Shown: one piece after another, positions 48,903 to 60,810 of the stretch | How the letters are laid out: each line of letters starts with the position of its first letter | Numbering within the stretch: the stretch's first letter is position 1 | Origin: Karalla daura | Lineage: Eukaryota; Chordata; Actinopteri; Chaetodontiformes; Leiognathidae | Assembly: GCA_029224185.1 (NCBI GenBank) | Contig: CM055188.1 | Coordinates: 3,163,001 to 3,227,000 of the forward strand | DNA: 64,000 nucleotides | Direction of reading: 5' to 3' | Program-made: the position numbers and the translations under genes | Notes under the pieces: model-generated | Seen by the model: the letters and a program-made list of their open reading frames with translations, nothing else | Told to the model about the DNA's origin: nothing | Database searches by the model: none

Positions 48903-50115
48903 CACTCAGCAGCCACTTTATTAGGTACACCATGCTAGTAACGGGTTGGACCCCCTTTTGCCTTCAGAACTGCCTCAATTCTTGGTGGCATAGATTCAAC
49001 AATGTGCTGGAAGCATTCCTCAGAGAGTTTGGTCCATATTGACATGATGGCATCACACAGTTGGCGCAGATTTGTCGGCTGCACATCCATGATGCGAATC
49101 TCCCGTTCCACCACATCCCAAAGATGCTCTGTTGGATTGAGATCTGGTGACTGTGGAGGCCATTTGAGTACAGTGAACTCATTGTCATGTTCAAGAAACC
49201 AGTCTGAGATGATTCCAGCTTTGTGACATGGCGCATTATCCTGCTGAAAGTAGCCATCAGAAGTTGGGTACATTGTGGTCATAAAGGGATGGACATGGTC
49301 AGCAACAATACTCAGGTAGGCTGTGGCGTTGCAACAATGCTCAATTGGGGCCCAAAGAGTGCCAAGAAAATATTCCCCACACCATTACACTATCACCACC
49401 AGCCTGAACCGTTGATACAAGGCAGGATGGATCCATGCTTTCATGTTGTTGACGCCAAATTCTGACCCTACCATCCGAATGTCGCAGCAGAAATCGAGAC
49501 TCATCAGACCAGGCAACGTTTTTCCAATCTTCTATTGTCCAATTTGGATGAGCTTGTGCAAATTGTAGCCTCAGTTTCCTGTTCGTAGCTGAAAGGAGTG
49601 GCACCCGGTGTGGTCTTCTGCTGCTGTAGCCCATCTGCCTCAAAGTTCGACGTACTGTGCATTCAGAGATGCTCTTCTGCCTACCTTGGTTGTAACAGGT
49701 GGTTATTTGAGTCACTGTTGCCTTTCTATCAGCTCGAACCAGTCTGGCCATTTTCCTCTGACCTCTGGCATCAACAAAGCATTTCCGCCCACAGAACTGC
49801 CGCTCACTGAACATTTTTTCTTTTTCGGACCATTCTCTGTAAACCCTAGAGATGGTTGTGCGTGAAAATCCCAGTAGATCAGCAGTTTCTGAAATACTCA
49901 GACCAGCCCTTCTGGCACCAACAACCATGCCACGTTCAAAGTCACTCAAATCACCTTTCTTCCCCATACTGATGTTCGGTTTGTACTGCAGGAGATTGTC
50001 TTGACCATGTCTACATGCCTAAATGCACTGAGTTGCAGCCATGTGATTGGCTGATTAGAAATTAAGTGTTAACGAGCAGTTGGACAGGTGTACCTAATAA
50101 AGTGGCCGGTGAGTG
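48903..50115 (-). mobile_element. Tc1-like DNA transposon, 1.2 kb, TA duplication
   Basis: The ends are inverted repeats: CACTCAGCAGCCACTTTATT then AGGTACACC on the left, and GGTGTACC then TAATAAAGTGGCCGGTGAGTG on the right. TA flanks both sides (48901-48902 and 50116-50117). The transposase gene is on the minus strand in two frames. It is inserted in the endonuclease region of the L2 element, so it is younger than that copy. Confidence 0.95.
48935..49967 (-). pseudogene. Tc1/mariner-superfamily transposase, one frameshift, DD36E
   Basis: The N-terminal frame (49341-49967) starts MGKKGDLSDFERGMVVGARR with paired helix-turn-helix motifs (GLSISETADLLGFSRTTISR and the later TVRRTLRQMGY) and the first catalytic Asp in VAWSDESRFLL. 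The C-terminal frame (48935-49282) has the second Asp in YFQQDNAPCH and the Glu in SPDLNPTEHLWD. The spacing between these two, read within one open frame, is 36 residues (DD36E), where ordinary Tc1 has 34. The frames are separated by a shift between 49282 and 49341, so the copy is inactive. Confidence 0.9.
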
Positions 50116-50116
50116 T

Positions 50117-50660
50117 AGTTTCCTTGCATTGAAATACAGATTTAAAAATGGCAGCAACTCCCCCACCTTTTTTACCACTTCGACACTTATTCATAAAACT
50201 GAAATTTGTTGGTGCTGCCTCATTGAGAAGCAGCACAGCTACAATCAGTCAGCCATGTTTCACTAGAAGTAAGAAGTCTAGATTATAGGTGATAATGATG
50301 TCATTCACTAACAAGGATTTGTTGGCTAGCGATCTGATATTGAGTAGAGCTAACCTGGTAGAGATAACAGGAGATACTGGTGAGTTGCAAGGTTGAGGAT
50401 GTTGCAGGGCAACGAGCGGAGAGAAAACCGCTGCAGGGCAGGGGGTGAGTTGTGTCCCAGCGATGACCAGCTTGTTCATTTGGTCAGTGAACTCCAAGAG
50501 GGGGGACGAGGGTGACAACATGCCCACAGTAGATGGTGAACTGTTTGGGGTTTTGGGGGGTGTAGAAAGTGGATCATCACAGACACTTTTTGGTGTTGAA
50601 GGTGGAGAATCGTCTTCTTGTTCGCCCTGACGTCTCTCATGATTGGATCTCACTTCAGCT
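50117..50660 (-). pseudogene. L2 ORF2 N-terminus (start of endonuclease)
   Basis: The minus frame 50249-50653 ends RLALLNIRSLANKSLLVNDI, then IITYNLDFLLLVKHG, the opening block of L2 endonuclease (LLNIRSL carries the first Asn). A Pro/Ser-rich leader precedes it (DDPLSTPPKTPNSSPS). After VKHG the frame changes, and the Tc1-like insertion follows at 50116. Confidence 0.8.
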
Positions 50661-50795
50661 GGGGGTTGTGCGTCCTCATGATGACATTTATCTTCTGTCT
50701 GTTTCGGCTTGACCTGTCTCTTGTCCTTGGTGAGGGGAACAGATTGGTGGCGCAGGCAGAAAGATATGTTGGACGCAAGCAGTTTGACTCCTGAC

Positions 50796-51360
50796 CTATT
50801 TAGGAGGTGTCCATGTGCTCAGAGCCATTAATCTGCTGAATCTCTGAGCACCTCTTCTGACAGGTGGAAGTGGACCACTGGTTAAAACCTCGACATCCAG
50901 GGAGCTGACTGTGTTCAGCAGATCATTAAAATGTTGTTTGAGGATTTCTTGTTGCTGATTCACGATATTATTCATCCCCATATGCAAGATGATGTTCTCA
51001 ACGGTCCGATTTGTTGTAAGAATATCAGGGATTCTTGCTGTGATTTCTGGAACCATGTCCTTTGGAAAACAGAGAACCTTCATGTTTTCACTGCACATAA
51101 ATCTCAGATCTCTGACAGGGCATCTCCCACAATCAGAGTTTGGGGCCCAGTCGCTTGGTTGGGCTGTGGCCTGTTAACTTCTGTTTTACGTTCAGACCTT
51201 ACCCTTCTCTGTGGTGATGAGAAGCTTTCCAGGTCATCACAGGGAGATGCAGAATCCTCCAATAGTGGAGCAAACCTGCTGTGTGTTTTGACAGTTTGTT
51301 GTACGGGATGTTTTCTGTTGAGGGTTGCTGTTGTTGCTGTTCAGGTGAAAAGAGGGGTAA
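50796..51360 (-). pseudogene. L2 ORF1 with SGNH-hydrolase-like segment
   Basis: The minus frame at 50796-51098 contains NIILHMGMNNIVNQQQEILK, then LEVLTSGPLPPVRRG-like sequence (VEVLTSGPLPPVRRGAQRFS). These correspond to the conserved GxND-like and downstream blocks of the esterase-like domain in fish L2/CR1 ORF1 proteins. Upstream frames to about 51360 are fragmentary. This is the 5' end of the L2 copy that continues at 47760 and 44750. Confidence 0.7.
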
Positions 51361-51880
51361 AATAGGTGTAAATATAGACTGTGAAACAGGCTAGTTAAAC
51401 CTCTTTTTCTGGTTTGAATTACCTTCCTTTGTGAAACAGAAAACTAAACTAACTAAACTCACTAAACCTGCTTTGTGAAATGGGTCCCAGCACACAAACA
51501 GTGACCCTTTCAGGCACACAACCTCTGACCTGGAAGTGACAGATGGTGGTGATGATGGGAACACAGAGACTATAAATGGTGGGCATACTACTGCTTGTGT
51601 ACTTGCTCACCTCAGTGCTCAATGGAAATGAGGAACGGAAACCATAGTAACCAAATGTAAACAAAAAGAGCGAGGGGAAAAGTGAAATAAAACAGTCATC
51701 CAGCTACATTTGCTTGCATACAAGTTGATATGCACCATTTGAATCAAACAACTGTTTTGTGATGCAGTGCACGAAAAGCAACAGTTTTACCACTTTCTTA
51801 CAGCTCGGTAGAAGCTTCTGGAGGATGAGGTCTAGTGTCTATTAGATAAAAGACTGTCAAAACTGTAAAATCCTTGTTGG
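51361..51880. other. Intron, no recognised feature
   Basis: It lies between the L2 5' end and a gypsy pol relic. Nothing coding was supported. Confidence 0.4.
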
Positions 51881-52700
51881 GCATCCCCATGTCCACCTTT
51901 TGTTCTTTCATGGATTATTGGAAGGTAAATGCTGTCACCGTATGTGCACCATATTGGCACAGTCAGGTAAGTTTGTCAGCAAGTTTGATTTTCTGAAGGG
52001 CTACTACCAAATTCCCTTCACATTCAATGTGCCAGATATATCAGTCTTTATTATGCCAACTAGGGTTTATGCAGAAAATGTCATGAGTTTTGTGTTGCAT
52101 AATTTGCCCTCAATCTTTCAAAGGTCGATGAATTAGGTCATCGTAGGTCTTGAGGGATTTGCTGATTTTGTATGACAGTCTCATTCACATAGACGTGAAA
52201 TGAACATGTATCCAGGGTGTCTGTATTATTTCATTGATGTGCTGAGGTGACCTTCATGGTAAATTTGGCCAAATGTGAGTTTGCGTGTGCCACAGTGGTA
52301 TGTCAGGGTCAGGGAAATAACTCATCACGCAACCAATGTGATTTTTGGGAATTATCAGTAATTACTGTACGAAAGCGTCACCAGTAATTTCTCCACTGGT
52401 TTCTCACTCTGTTGCATGATATGCTGGTGCACTTTTAGTGGAGTGCTTTCCAGGATGCACTTTATTCATTAAAATAAGCTGCCAGTGGAGAAGCCCACTG
52501 ACATGACTGCATGTAAAATTTCAATTTTGACTCAGTCCACAAGAATGTTGTTAATCAATTCTGAGACTTCAACGGCACATTTTAAACAGACATCCCACAG
52601 AAGCCAGTTGCAATTATTCATTATCTACACATGATTCTGGTCCCTGAGAACATGTTAACTTTGATATCCTCATTTAGATCCAAGCAGATCCAATTTTGAA
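51880..52700 (+). pseudogene. Ty3/gypsy reverse transcriptase and RNase H relic
   Basis: VSKFDFLKGYYQIPFTFNVP, then ISVFIMPTRVYAENVMSFVL and NLPSIFQRSMN, are reverse transcriptase blocks, with the first catalytic Asp in KFDFLKGYY. The YLDD region is degraded after that. AKCEFACATVV-like sequence follows around 52265-52300. Many stops are present and no LTR is attached. It is a separate copy from the gypsy core at 45300. Confidence 0.75.
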
Positions 52701-53030
52701 ACCACAAATTCGATCTGCTCTAAAGTTGTTCCATCTTCAGATGTAAAATCTATCACAGGCAACGGTTAGTTTGTCATCATCCCAATGATTAGGCATCATG
52801 AATTGCTTGATTTCTAGTATGACTAGATAGCTTTTGGATAACCACAACTTACATGACAAACACGATCTACTTGCTTAATCCTGCACATTTGCACACTGCA
52901 GTAAAAGCAGTGTTTGACTTTTAAAGATGGTGGTGCGCTTGGGTGTAGTGGCTCACAGCTCTTCCTTTATGTGCTCTCGAAACACAAGATAGCAGTTTCA
53001 AGGAACTATCACTACCAATACAACATATGA
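52701..53030. other. Intron, no recognised feature
   Basis: A gap between two retrotransposon relics. Confidence 0.4.
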
Positions 53031-53470
53031 GATGATTAGTGAGACCCCCAGGCTCTCTGTGGATTGTTGGCAGGTTTGGGAAGTAGAGGCGGGGGAGGCG
53101 GGAGAGGAAGCAGAAGCAGGGCTGCAGATCCAGCCTCCTGCTAAAGTTGAAGAACTATCCCCACAAGCCATCACTGCTGAGCCTGTACCTCACCAACACC
53201 AGATCCATCATACACAGTATGGATTACCGAATTGTAGCTTTCGTCTTTCCGAATTATAGCTTTCGTCTTTCGTCTAATTATAGCTTTCGTCGCACTACAG
53301 TCATGCTTGCTATGTCCTCTTTATCATGGAAACCAGGTCACATTCAAGGATACCCGACAGTAGTGTGCATCCCCCTGAATGCTCACCCTCATGGCACTTA
53401 CATCATGGTAGGTGACTTATATGACGTTAATCTAAATTGTCAATTGCACAGGCTCCGTGCAATGTGTGGA
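53030..53470 (+). pseudogene. LINE endonuclease N-terminal relic
   Basis: LLSLYLTNTRSIIHSMDYRI resembles the opening of a LINE endonuclease (LPSLxLxNVRSLxNKMDEL type). VVCIPLNAHPHG and MVGDLYDVNLN, a degraded GDFN block, come later. A 21-bp unit (AATTATAGCTTTCGTCTTTC) is repeated three times at 53231-53290 within it, causing the break. The clade is not certain. Confidence 0.5.
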
Positions 53471-53539
53471 AATGAAAAGAGCCTGACCGTTGAGAGCTCT
53501 TGCTCAGATGGGGTCTTTTAAGGGATGATCCTGTGTCAG

Positions 53540-54010
53540 GTGACGTGATGGAGCAGGAACGGCAAACTCACTCACCTCTTTGTTCTTTTTTACTGGGCAA
53601 GACGCAACCAAATGTCTGGTGTCACCACAGTAGAAGCGTCGGCCCTCTCTCAGTTGAGTTGTAAGCTCCCGCACCTATGCATGTATGCATGCATGGTGAG
53701 CCGAGTCATGTGCTCCGCCATGGTTGCCTGAAATTCTTCTTGGTGATAGATGTGGGACTCCTGTGCCTCCAGCCTCTGCTGAGTCCACGCTGTACTGTCT
53801 TTATACAAGAGGGAGTAATCAGGGGCAGGTGTGACACAATCAGATCAAGGTGTTGCAGGTGACAGAGGACACAGGAGGAAGGGCAAGTGAGATGGAACAA
53901 GAGAAGGGTTAGAACATCAAAATAAAACAGGAAATGAAACTATACAGAAAACCAAGATACAACAGAGACAACCTCACCTCGTTATGACACTCAGGAACCG
54001 TCAGTCTTGG
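53540..54010 (-). pseudogene. Gypsy 5' region with gag start fused to zinc knuckle
   Basis: On the minus strand a 5' LTR/leader-like segment (about 53810-54000) leads to MAEHMTRLTMHA at about 53720. This is followed after only about 60 bp by RRFYCGDTRHLVASCPVKK. The latter is a CCHC knuckle, and the residue expected to be the first Cys is Arg. The capsid region that normally separates them is missing, so this is an internally deleted element. Confidence 0.6.
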
Positions 54011-57000
54011 AGAGGTATCCGCTCAACTGTTTATTACACACTTTTTCTCTCTGACACAACTCCAACCCCCAGCAGCCACTGCACCATAACATCATAGCTG
54101 CAATGCCTACATACTGTTTGTAGTTTGCATTCAAGTCATAAGGAAGGAGGGAAGAGAAAAATGCCTTCCTGAGAAGTTTCGTCCTGGTTTTTGACTATGT
54201 TGCTTGTCAGAAGGTCTCATATCAGAATCTGCTGCCTCTATGTTGATAGCACTCTCCTAGAGCAGGGGCTCAGAGGGTCTGTTCCAGGTCTCCCATGGGG
54301 TCTGTGAATGTTCAAAGCCCAACTCTTCGAAAAGTATGGCTCCGATGAGGACCAAACCAACACATATCTATAGACTGGAATTTTACTATGACCCACTACA
54401 TCTGGACATGTCTGAGGTGGCCACAAACACTCTCTTTTTGCATCAGATGGAACAAACTGGAACTGGAAGTTAGAACTTCCACTGCAACCTAAGCGTCCAC
54501 ACAACCAAACAACCACCCCAATGATGGTGGAAAGAACACATCGGTCACTTGACCATGGCTCTATTATATAGAAACACACACTTACTCATTGGCTGTACGC
54601 AAACACACAAACATGCACACACACGCACACACACTATCACACTGTAACAACTGCAGTAACACGCATCTAAAATGGCTATTGCCAGTAGGTGGCGCACCAT
54701 TTTCCATCAAGAGTCTTCCGTTTTTTCTGTCCACTCGATGTTGGTCATAAGTCCAGATCTTTCCATATTTTCCACACTTGGATTCATTGTATGTAGAGTC
54801 TGTTGTCCGCAAAATATGCTGTATTACTTGATCCATGTCTGGAGCTGTCATTACATAAATATCTTGAGGAACAACTCATCATCTTTTGTCTCTCCTGAGC
54901 CACCGGAGCTAAGATAGGTGTTGGTGGCAGCCACAACGATCTCTCTAACCAACACACATATACGCACACACACACTCACACACATTATGATTTAATATGT
55001 CTGATCAACCTTAGTTTTTTTGTGCTAGTGAGGAGCATTCTACTGTCTCCTGTTAATATCAAGCAGTCTCATTTGCAAAGTGTCTCCTCCCTGGCTCAGC
55101 CTATCTCTGCTTAAACCGTAGAGAAAATCGGATTCACCTGAGCCTTTTAACTGTGATTGGTTTTGATCATATTTCAGTTGTGAAACAATCTATTTTGTTT
55201 TTTAAGGCTTTGTGTCAGCAATTTATGAAATAAATAATATGATAATCCATTCAATATATTATTAGCTATTATCTAGTATATATATCTAGTATATATCTAT
55301 AGTATATATATAGTATGTAGTACACATTAAATAGAACTATTTACACCTGTCTTTATGTGCAGAAGACTTTGAAGGCAGCACTGAACTCGAAGGAATTATG
55401 TGATATATTAACACGGTAAATACACATACACATACATGTATATACACATACACTTGATGTCTATACCTTTGAGCAGCCTCACTGATATATTCCCTAGCCT
55501 AATACCAACCTTTAAATCTAGCCCATCCCTGAAACTTTTGTGTTATCAGGTGTAATATTACAATGTCAGATGTCAGACAAAAGTCAGATGAGCAGCTTCC
55601 TTCTTGCTGTGAGTAAACCGTGCAGCAAATCACTTTCTCATTCCCTCCCCGATAGAAAATAATACTCCGGACAACATATATATGCTGTGTTATATTTCAT
55701 GCTGCAATCAGAGTACAAATCAGACATATCAGAATAATATCAAACACAACCCATAGTCCCACCTCAATCGGCTTAGATACCCTGGAAAAGTTTCACAAAT
55801 ACCCACACGTAGAGGTTGAATGACAACAGAATGACAACCCGCCAATTGGGCACCAGATAATGAACTCTAATCCAACTTAGTACCTGACACTCAGGGTGAC
55901 AAAAATATTTACAAATAGATCAAACGTGAAAAATTAAGAGTACAACAAAATGTGATAACATCAATCAACTCTTATCTTTTTTCCACTTTTTTTTAAAAGG
56001 GGAAATTTTTGTCACTTTTCGTCACATTTGTCACCTTAACAAAGGTGACAAATGTGTATTTCATGCATACTCTAATAAGTGATTCAATACTAAGCTCAAG
56101 TTCTGAGGTCTTAAACCTGAAATGATCACAATGGTGAGGTCCAAACATCCCCATTTTTTATATATATACTTATTAAGCGGCATATGTTATATCTTTTAAA
56201 ATAAAACAACTCTCTTTCAGACTGCCTCTACAGGCGGTATTTTCATAGTGCTTGAGTCAAGACTCACATAAGTGCTAAAACAAACTTTCTGTCTTCAAAG
56301 GTTTTTAAACCACAGTGTGCACATGTCTCAGAAGAATTACATTTGGTTTAATATATCTGATATTTGATTCCTTGATTGTTTCTACCTGTAGCCTGCACAG
56401 GACTACAGCTGGGTTCTGCAGGCAAGAATGACACCTGATTGCAGTTTCACAATTTATTAAACAAGAGGCAGTGTAGTGCTCAGCTCAGCTCCATGCTTCA
56501 AGTCCCACAACAACCATGCTCCCCATGCTACCGCAATATAAAGCAGGTTGACCAGCAATGCACTCCAGCTGTGCTAACCTCACCTGGTGCTGCTCATGAG
56601 CCAGCGTGACACGCCCCCCCCATACAGCTGACAGCCCAAACCACACCCCCACACCAACTACCATTTTGCCAGTCTCGCTGGAATGTGAACCTAGTAGCCT
56701 ATACCTTACAAACACGTTCATATTTAAGTGATTGAATGCAGGGCACAATATTTTATATAGTGAGCAGATCAGGTCTAGGGATTAAAAATTGAAACTGAAT
56801 TTGGAAGAGGACAAAACATGGATTGGTTACTTGCACCAAGTGAAAGACCTTACGTACTGGTGATATCTCGAACCCTGCAGTGTCTAGATTGCTTGTGTCT
56901 AATAGGAAAATTAAATTGTCCATGTGCTCAGCTAATCAGATTCACATGGCTGGCTAGAGTTAAGCTCCTAACTCAGGCATGGGAGCTACTTGTAAGCATG

Positions 57001-57574
57001 ATATCCCAATACATAATACCATTGTGCTGTTTCAGGGGCACTTGGAAGCTGAACATTCCTCAAGCCTGTTATTTTTTGTTAGTTCAAAACAAAACTTGAA
57101 TCTGTTTCATTTTCTGATCTTGTCTTGAAAGACAAAACTATGCTATGTACAAAATTTGGTCTTTTTAGAGTTTGGGAGCAAGCAAATAATAGCCTGCCAT
57201 TTTGGTATCCTCAAATTGGTTAGGATTCAGAAGAAAGCACCGAGTCATATTAATGGCTCACTGGATATGATAAGGATGCTTTTTACCACTGGAAATAATG
57301 GATGTGCGCTTCGAAGAGGAACCTCGCTCAACCCAAGGGAGTGGACTTTTTGGAAAGTCTCCTCTCCCCACTTTGCTTTCTAGGGATGCAAGAGATTTAA
57401 GGGGGTCACAGAAGGCGACGGCTAGATAGAAATCTAATTAGACGATTGTGCTTGAGGGAGCCTTCCTATTAGTTCAGTAGACTCCCACACACTCACTTTC
57501 CTTTATAAATTTCCTCAGTGGCTTCAGTCTCCCTCTGTCTCTCCCTGAAGGTGCTTTCCTGTCTCTCCCTCAAG
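54011..57574. other. Intron, simple repeats only
   Basis: It contains a CA-rich tract at about 54600-54640 and a TATA/TAGTATA-rich stretch at 55260-55320. A poly(C) run occurs at 56614. No exon or transposon was recognised. Confidence 0.5.
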
Positions 57575-57885
57575 ATGCGTTCAGACTGAACGCGGTACAG
57601 CACACGGCTGGGTATGGTACAGCCGGGATCAGCACTGTCGCTGTACCACGCAGGAAAACGGCAAAGTGACAAAGTTGCAAGCAACCAATAACAACATTTT
57701 GCAGTTTGAGCATGATCTTGTGAAAAAAAAAAGTATTTGTCAAAATTTCAACAAAAGTCCTGGCTTTAGTGCTAATAAGAAGGAGGAGACAAGCAGTACA
57801 AAAAAGGAGGATGTGGGTCCATCCAGTTCTGAGGGGCAAAGCAAGACCTGGGGGAGAATAGGCTGGTCCGGGAGCTATATTATAG
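57575..57885. repeat. Truncated copy of the 32825-33483 TIR element
   Basis: It parallels 32828-33115: GATGCGTTCAGACTGAACGC corresponds to the left end, then ACAACATTTTGCAG, TGAGCATGATCTTGTGA, TTTAGTGCTAATAAG and AGGAGGATGTGGGTCCATCC. The right half with its TIR is missing. Confidence 0.72.
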
Positions 57886-57888
57886 GGT

Positions 57889-57970
57889 GACCGGACATCC
57901 TGGATTTCTGGGGACAGTCCCCGATTTGGCCGCCCTGTCCCCAAAAATGTCCCTGATTTTGAATGGGAGA
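57889..57970. repeat. Short hAT-like terminal fragment
   Basis: TAGGGTGACCGGACATCCTG, then GGGGACAGTCCCCG (a palindrome) and TGTCCCCAAAAATGTCCCTG. The sequence resembles the conserved end of a widespread vertebrate hAT MITE. Only one end is seen. Confidence 0.5.
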
Positions 57971-59620
57971 GAAAAAAAAACGCACGTAGACGAGCAAGCA
58001 GAGCAAGCAGATCATGGCTAGCTTAGTACTTATAGTACTGAATTTTTGTCGCATCCAAACTTCTTCTGAGAAATGACTGCAATTGTTGGGTGCTTTTGAG
58101 AGCTTTTTCTTTGTTTTTTGTTTACCTGCAGTTTGGACATATCGCTCACTCTATTGCAGTTTATCAAAGATCTGTTATGACCTTTTAGCTCAATATGCAT
58201 CAATCTGAATTGATTTCAGTTAAATTCCCAACTGCAGATTCTGCTGCAATGTAAGAACTGTGTGATATACCCTGAAATCATGCCTTAGCATTTTGTAATT
58301 TTGAAGTCACATTATCCCAAACTGTCTTCCTGAGCTTTGGCTAAGCCTGTTTCGCATTTGTGTTGCAATGTCAATCGCAAGGAGCTGTTTCTAAAAGTAA
58401 AATTATGAACAAGAAGTATGTTCAACAGCATTTAAGTCATGCATGTGGTCATGCATGACCACCACTCAGGCTCATAATTAACAATTGTGTGCAGCTATAC
58501 AGAAATCAAACACTCAGGCAGCATGTGCTGCAGCATCTCTCCAAACTAGATGTACAGTATTAATGTGCTACAAAGGCATAGCTACAGTATTATCGTTTGG
58601 ATAATCTGTAATCCAGTGAGCGATGGATGGAAGGAAAAGAGAAAAGGAAAATAGTGTTGCATAAACAGCAGGCTGTAATGGCAGAGGAAAAGACAGACAA
58701 AGGACGGGTTTAGTCAAGTAAACAATGGTGTGTTCAGCATACACTGTAAGTAACTGCCACAAAAAGAGAATTCCTCTGCGGCATTTGAGTAATGGTTTGG
58801 TAAAATTTCCCAATCCTATCTGAGAACAAACTTGTGTGAGCCCAGTCACAAGAATTACAACCGTTAAATGGCCTCCTTTAATCATTCTGTGAATTGTTTG
58901 TGAGTGTGTCTTGCATGATTTCCACTTTCCATTTCACTGTCTTAGAGTGATGAAATGAAACATGTCTTTTTACAAAAGATGTTTTTACTGTATATGTTCA
59001 AATAATCTATTAGTAATTATCTGAGTTCCAATTCTCCTACATCTAATTAAATCAAAAGTATTTTTTTCAGCTATCTGATTGATTCAGCTATCAGTCAGAG
59101 TTCATTATGAAGAAATTGTTTATGTGTGCCAAGAGCAAGCTTTGTGTTGAATCTACATGAGAGAATAGCTGGCTGTGCTTCTAATGCGATAGAGATTCCA
59201 GAGAGCCTAGCAGAGGTGGGATGAACTGCAATTCAACAATGTCTAAGGTATCAGGGTCTGAGGGGATTGCAGAAAAACAAAAATGTGTTCCCCAAAGGTC
59301 AGAGGTAGCATTTCGTTTTGATTTTTTGATCATGGAACTTTTATGTCTACCAGAGAACCATCTGACTTTTTAGAAAATATGTATTTAGAGCTTCTCTCTG
59401 CACTATCACAGGCTAGTGTAGTGTCATCACTGTCAATGCCACCCCAATTTAATTTTCAGTCGGGATGGCCCAAGGGAATAAATACCCAGTACTGGGGACA
59501 TGTTCAATTTTAATCAGAACTACTTGAATCAAAATACTGCAGTACTGTATGGTCCTCTCACCATTCAGCTAAAGCTTCTTTAAGATACTTTTAAAACAAA
59601 AATTTTAACTGGGGCTTTTC
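57971..59620. other. Intron, no recognised feature
   Basis: Looks like unique AT-rich sequence. Nothing could be supported. Confidence 0.45.
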
Positions 59621-59629
59621 AGGAGGCAC

Positions 59630-59800
59630 TATAGATTATCAATTTTTCGCCCCGCCATGGCCCAAAAATTGACTAAAAATCCCAATAAGAAATGAATGGG
59701 AAGAGCGAGCAAAAAGAATGTTTTTCCTTCAAACAAACATCAGCTGCATAGCCATACTTTGATGTAGAAACTTCATTTAAAAAGCGAGGAACCTTTGTTG
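59630..59800 (-). repeat. Fragment of the shared core module, antisense
   Basis: On the minus strand it reads GAAGTTTCTACATCAAAGTA, then TGTTTGAAGGAAAAA and CCCATTCATTTCTTATTGGG, matching the core shared by the GCTGAA and second-family elements (for example 9640-9720). Ends were not identified. Confidence 0.6.
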
Positions 59801-60197
59801 TTTTTTGTCTGATATGTTGTATTGTTTTATTCACACCATCTCAAAGATCATGTGATTTTTGCTTTTTTGCCACTGTTAAAGACCTGTTGACAAGGAAGAG
59901 CTGTTTTGGCCACAGAAGTAGTACTTATTTGTTTACATCGACCAACGTGGACACTTTTTCATGAGTAGGGAAGACCGGGGTTTGTTGTCACATGGCTAAA
60001 TTGTCACAGTGCAATTATCTTCTCCACCAGAAGGCACAACCAAAAAGTGGAATACTATTTTTCTTCCTTTACATGGTGAAGTCTCATGGACTGTATGAGA
60101 AGAGGACAATACATTGTAAGTTGAGATGTGCACCCAATAAATATTTTGGGCCAACTTGTCACAGTCATTTGAGGGTTGTTGTTGTAACATGTGACAC

Positions 60198-60810
60198 GTG
60201 ACAGTCAGCATCTATGACATCCCTGGGATTGTAGCAACTGCTTATCCCCTCACTGCAAATCCATTTAATATTCAGGACAGCTTTTGGGCAACAGGGATTC
60301 AGCCTTGCAATGGGGATGTGTTTTTGGAGACAGATGTTGCACAATCTTACGTCTCAGACTGCCCCCATTATGGCTCAGCTGTACCAAGCCTCCAGGCCCC
60401 AGAACTGACTCATCCAGCACCAACCCAGCACTGACAGCTGCTACAGGCCCTCATAACCCAGCCTTCTCCACCAACACATTAACTCCAGAGGATATTGGGC
60501 CTTACCCAAAAGATGGTCCAAGAAAACAAGTTACCCAACAGAAAACAAAAGAAAAACTTCTATTCTCACTGACACACCTTTGAAGGAGGCACATGAAGCT
60601 GAAAGGCAGGGACAAGGGGAAAAAAGAAAGGCAAGGCAACCAAATCCAAAATACCAAAGGAGCAAACCACAGGAATGAAACAAAGGGTAAATACAAAAGG
60701 AAAAATTCCAGATGACTCCTCATCAGAAGAAGATCAGTCCCTGGTCTGTGTAGAGCCATTTGAAAACAACCGCCCAGGAGAAACATGGGTACAGTGCATG
60801 ACATGAGTGG
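60198..60810 (+). pseudogene. Pogo-like transposase C-terminal relic
   Basis: DIPGIVATAYPLTANPFNIQ, then DSFWATGIQPCNGDVF and AQSYVSDCP, match the region after the DDE core of pogo/Tigger-like transposases (family form: AFxxAxTPxNIxxGFxxxGIxPFN). A frame change at about 60435 is followed by EDIGPYPKDGPRKQVTQQK, a basic region, and SLVCVEPFENN with RPGETWVQCMT, the remnant of a cysteine-rich C-terminal finger. The catalytic domain itself is absent. Confidence 0.72.
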
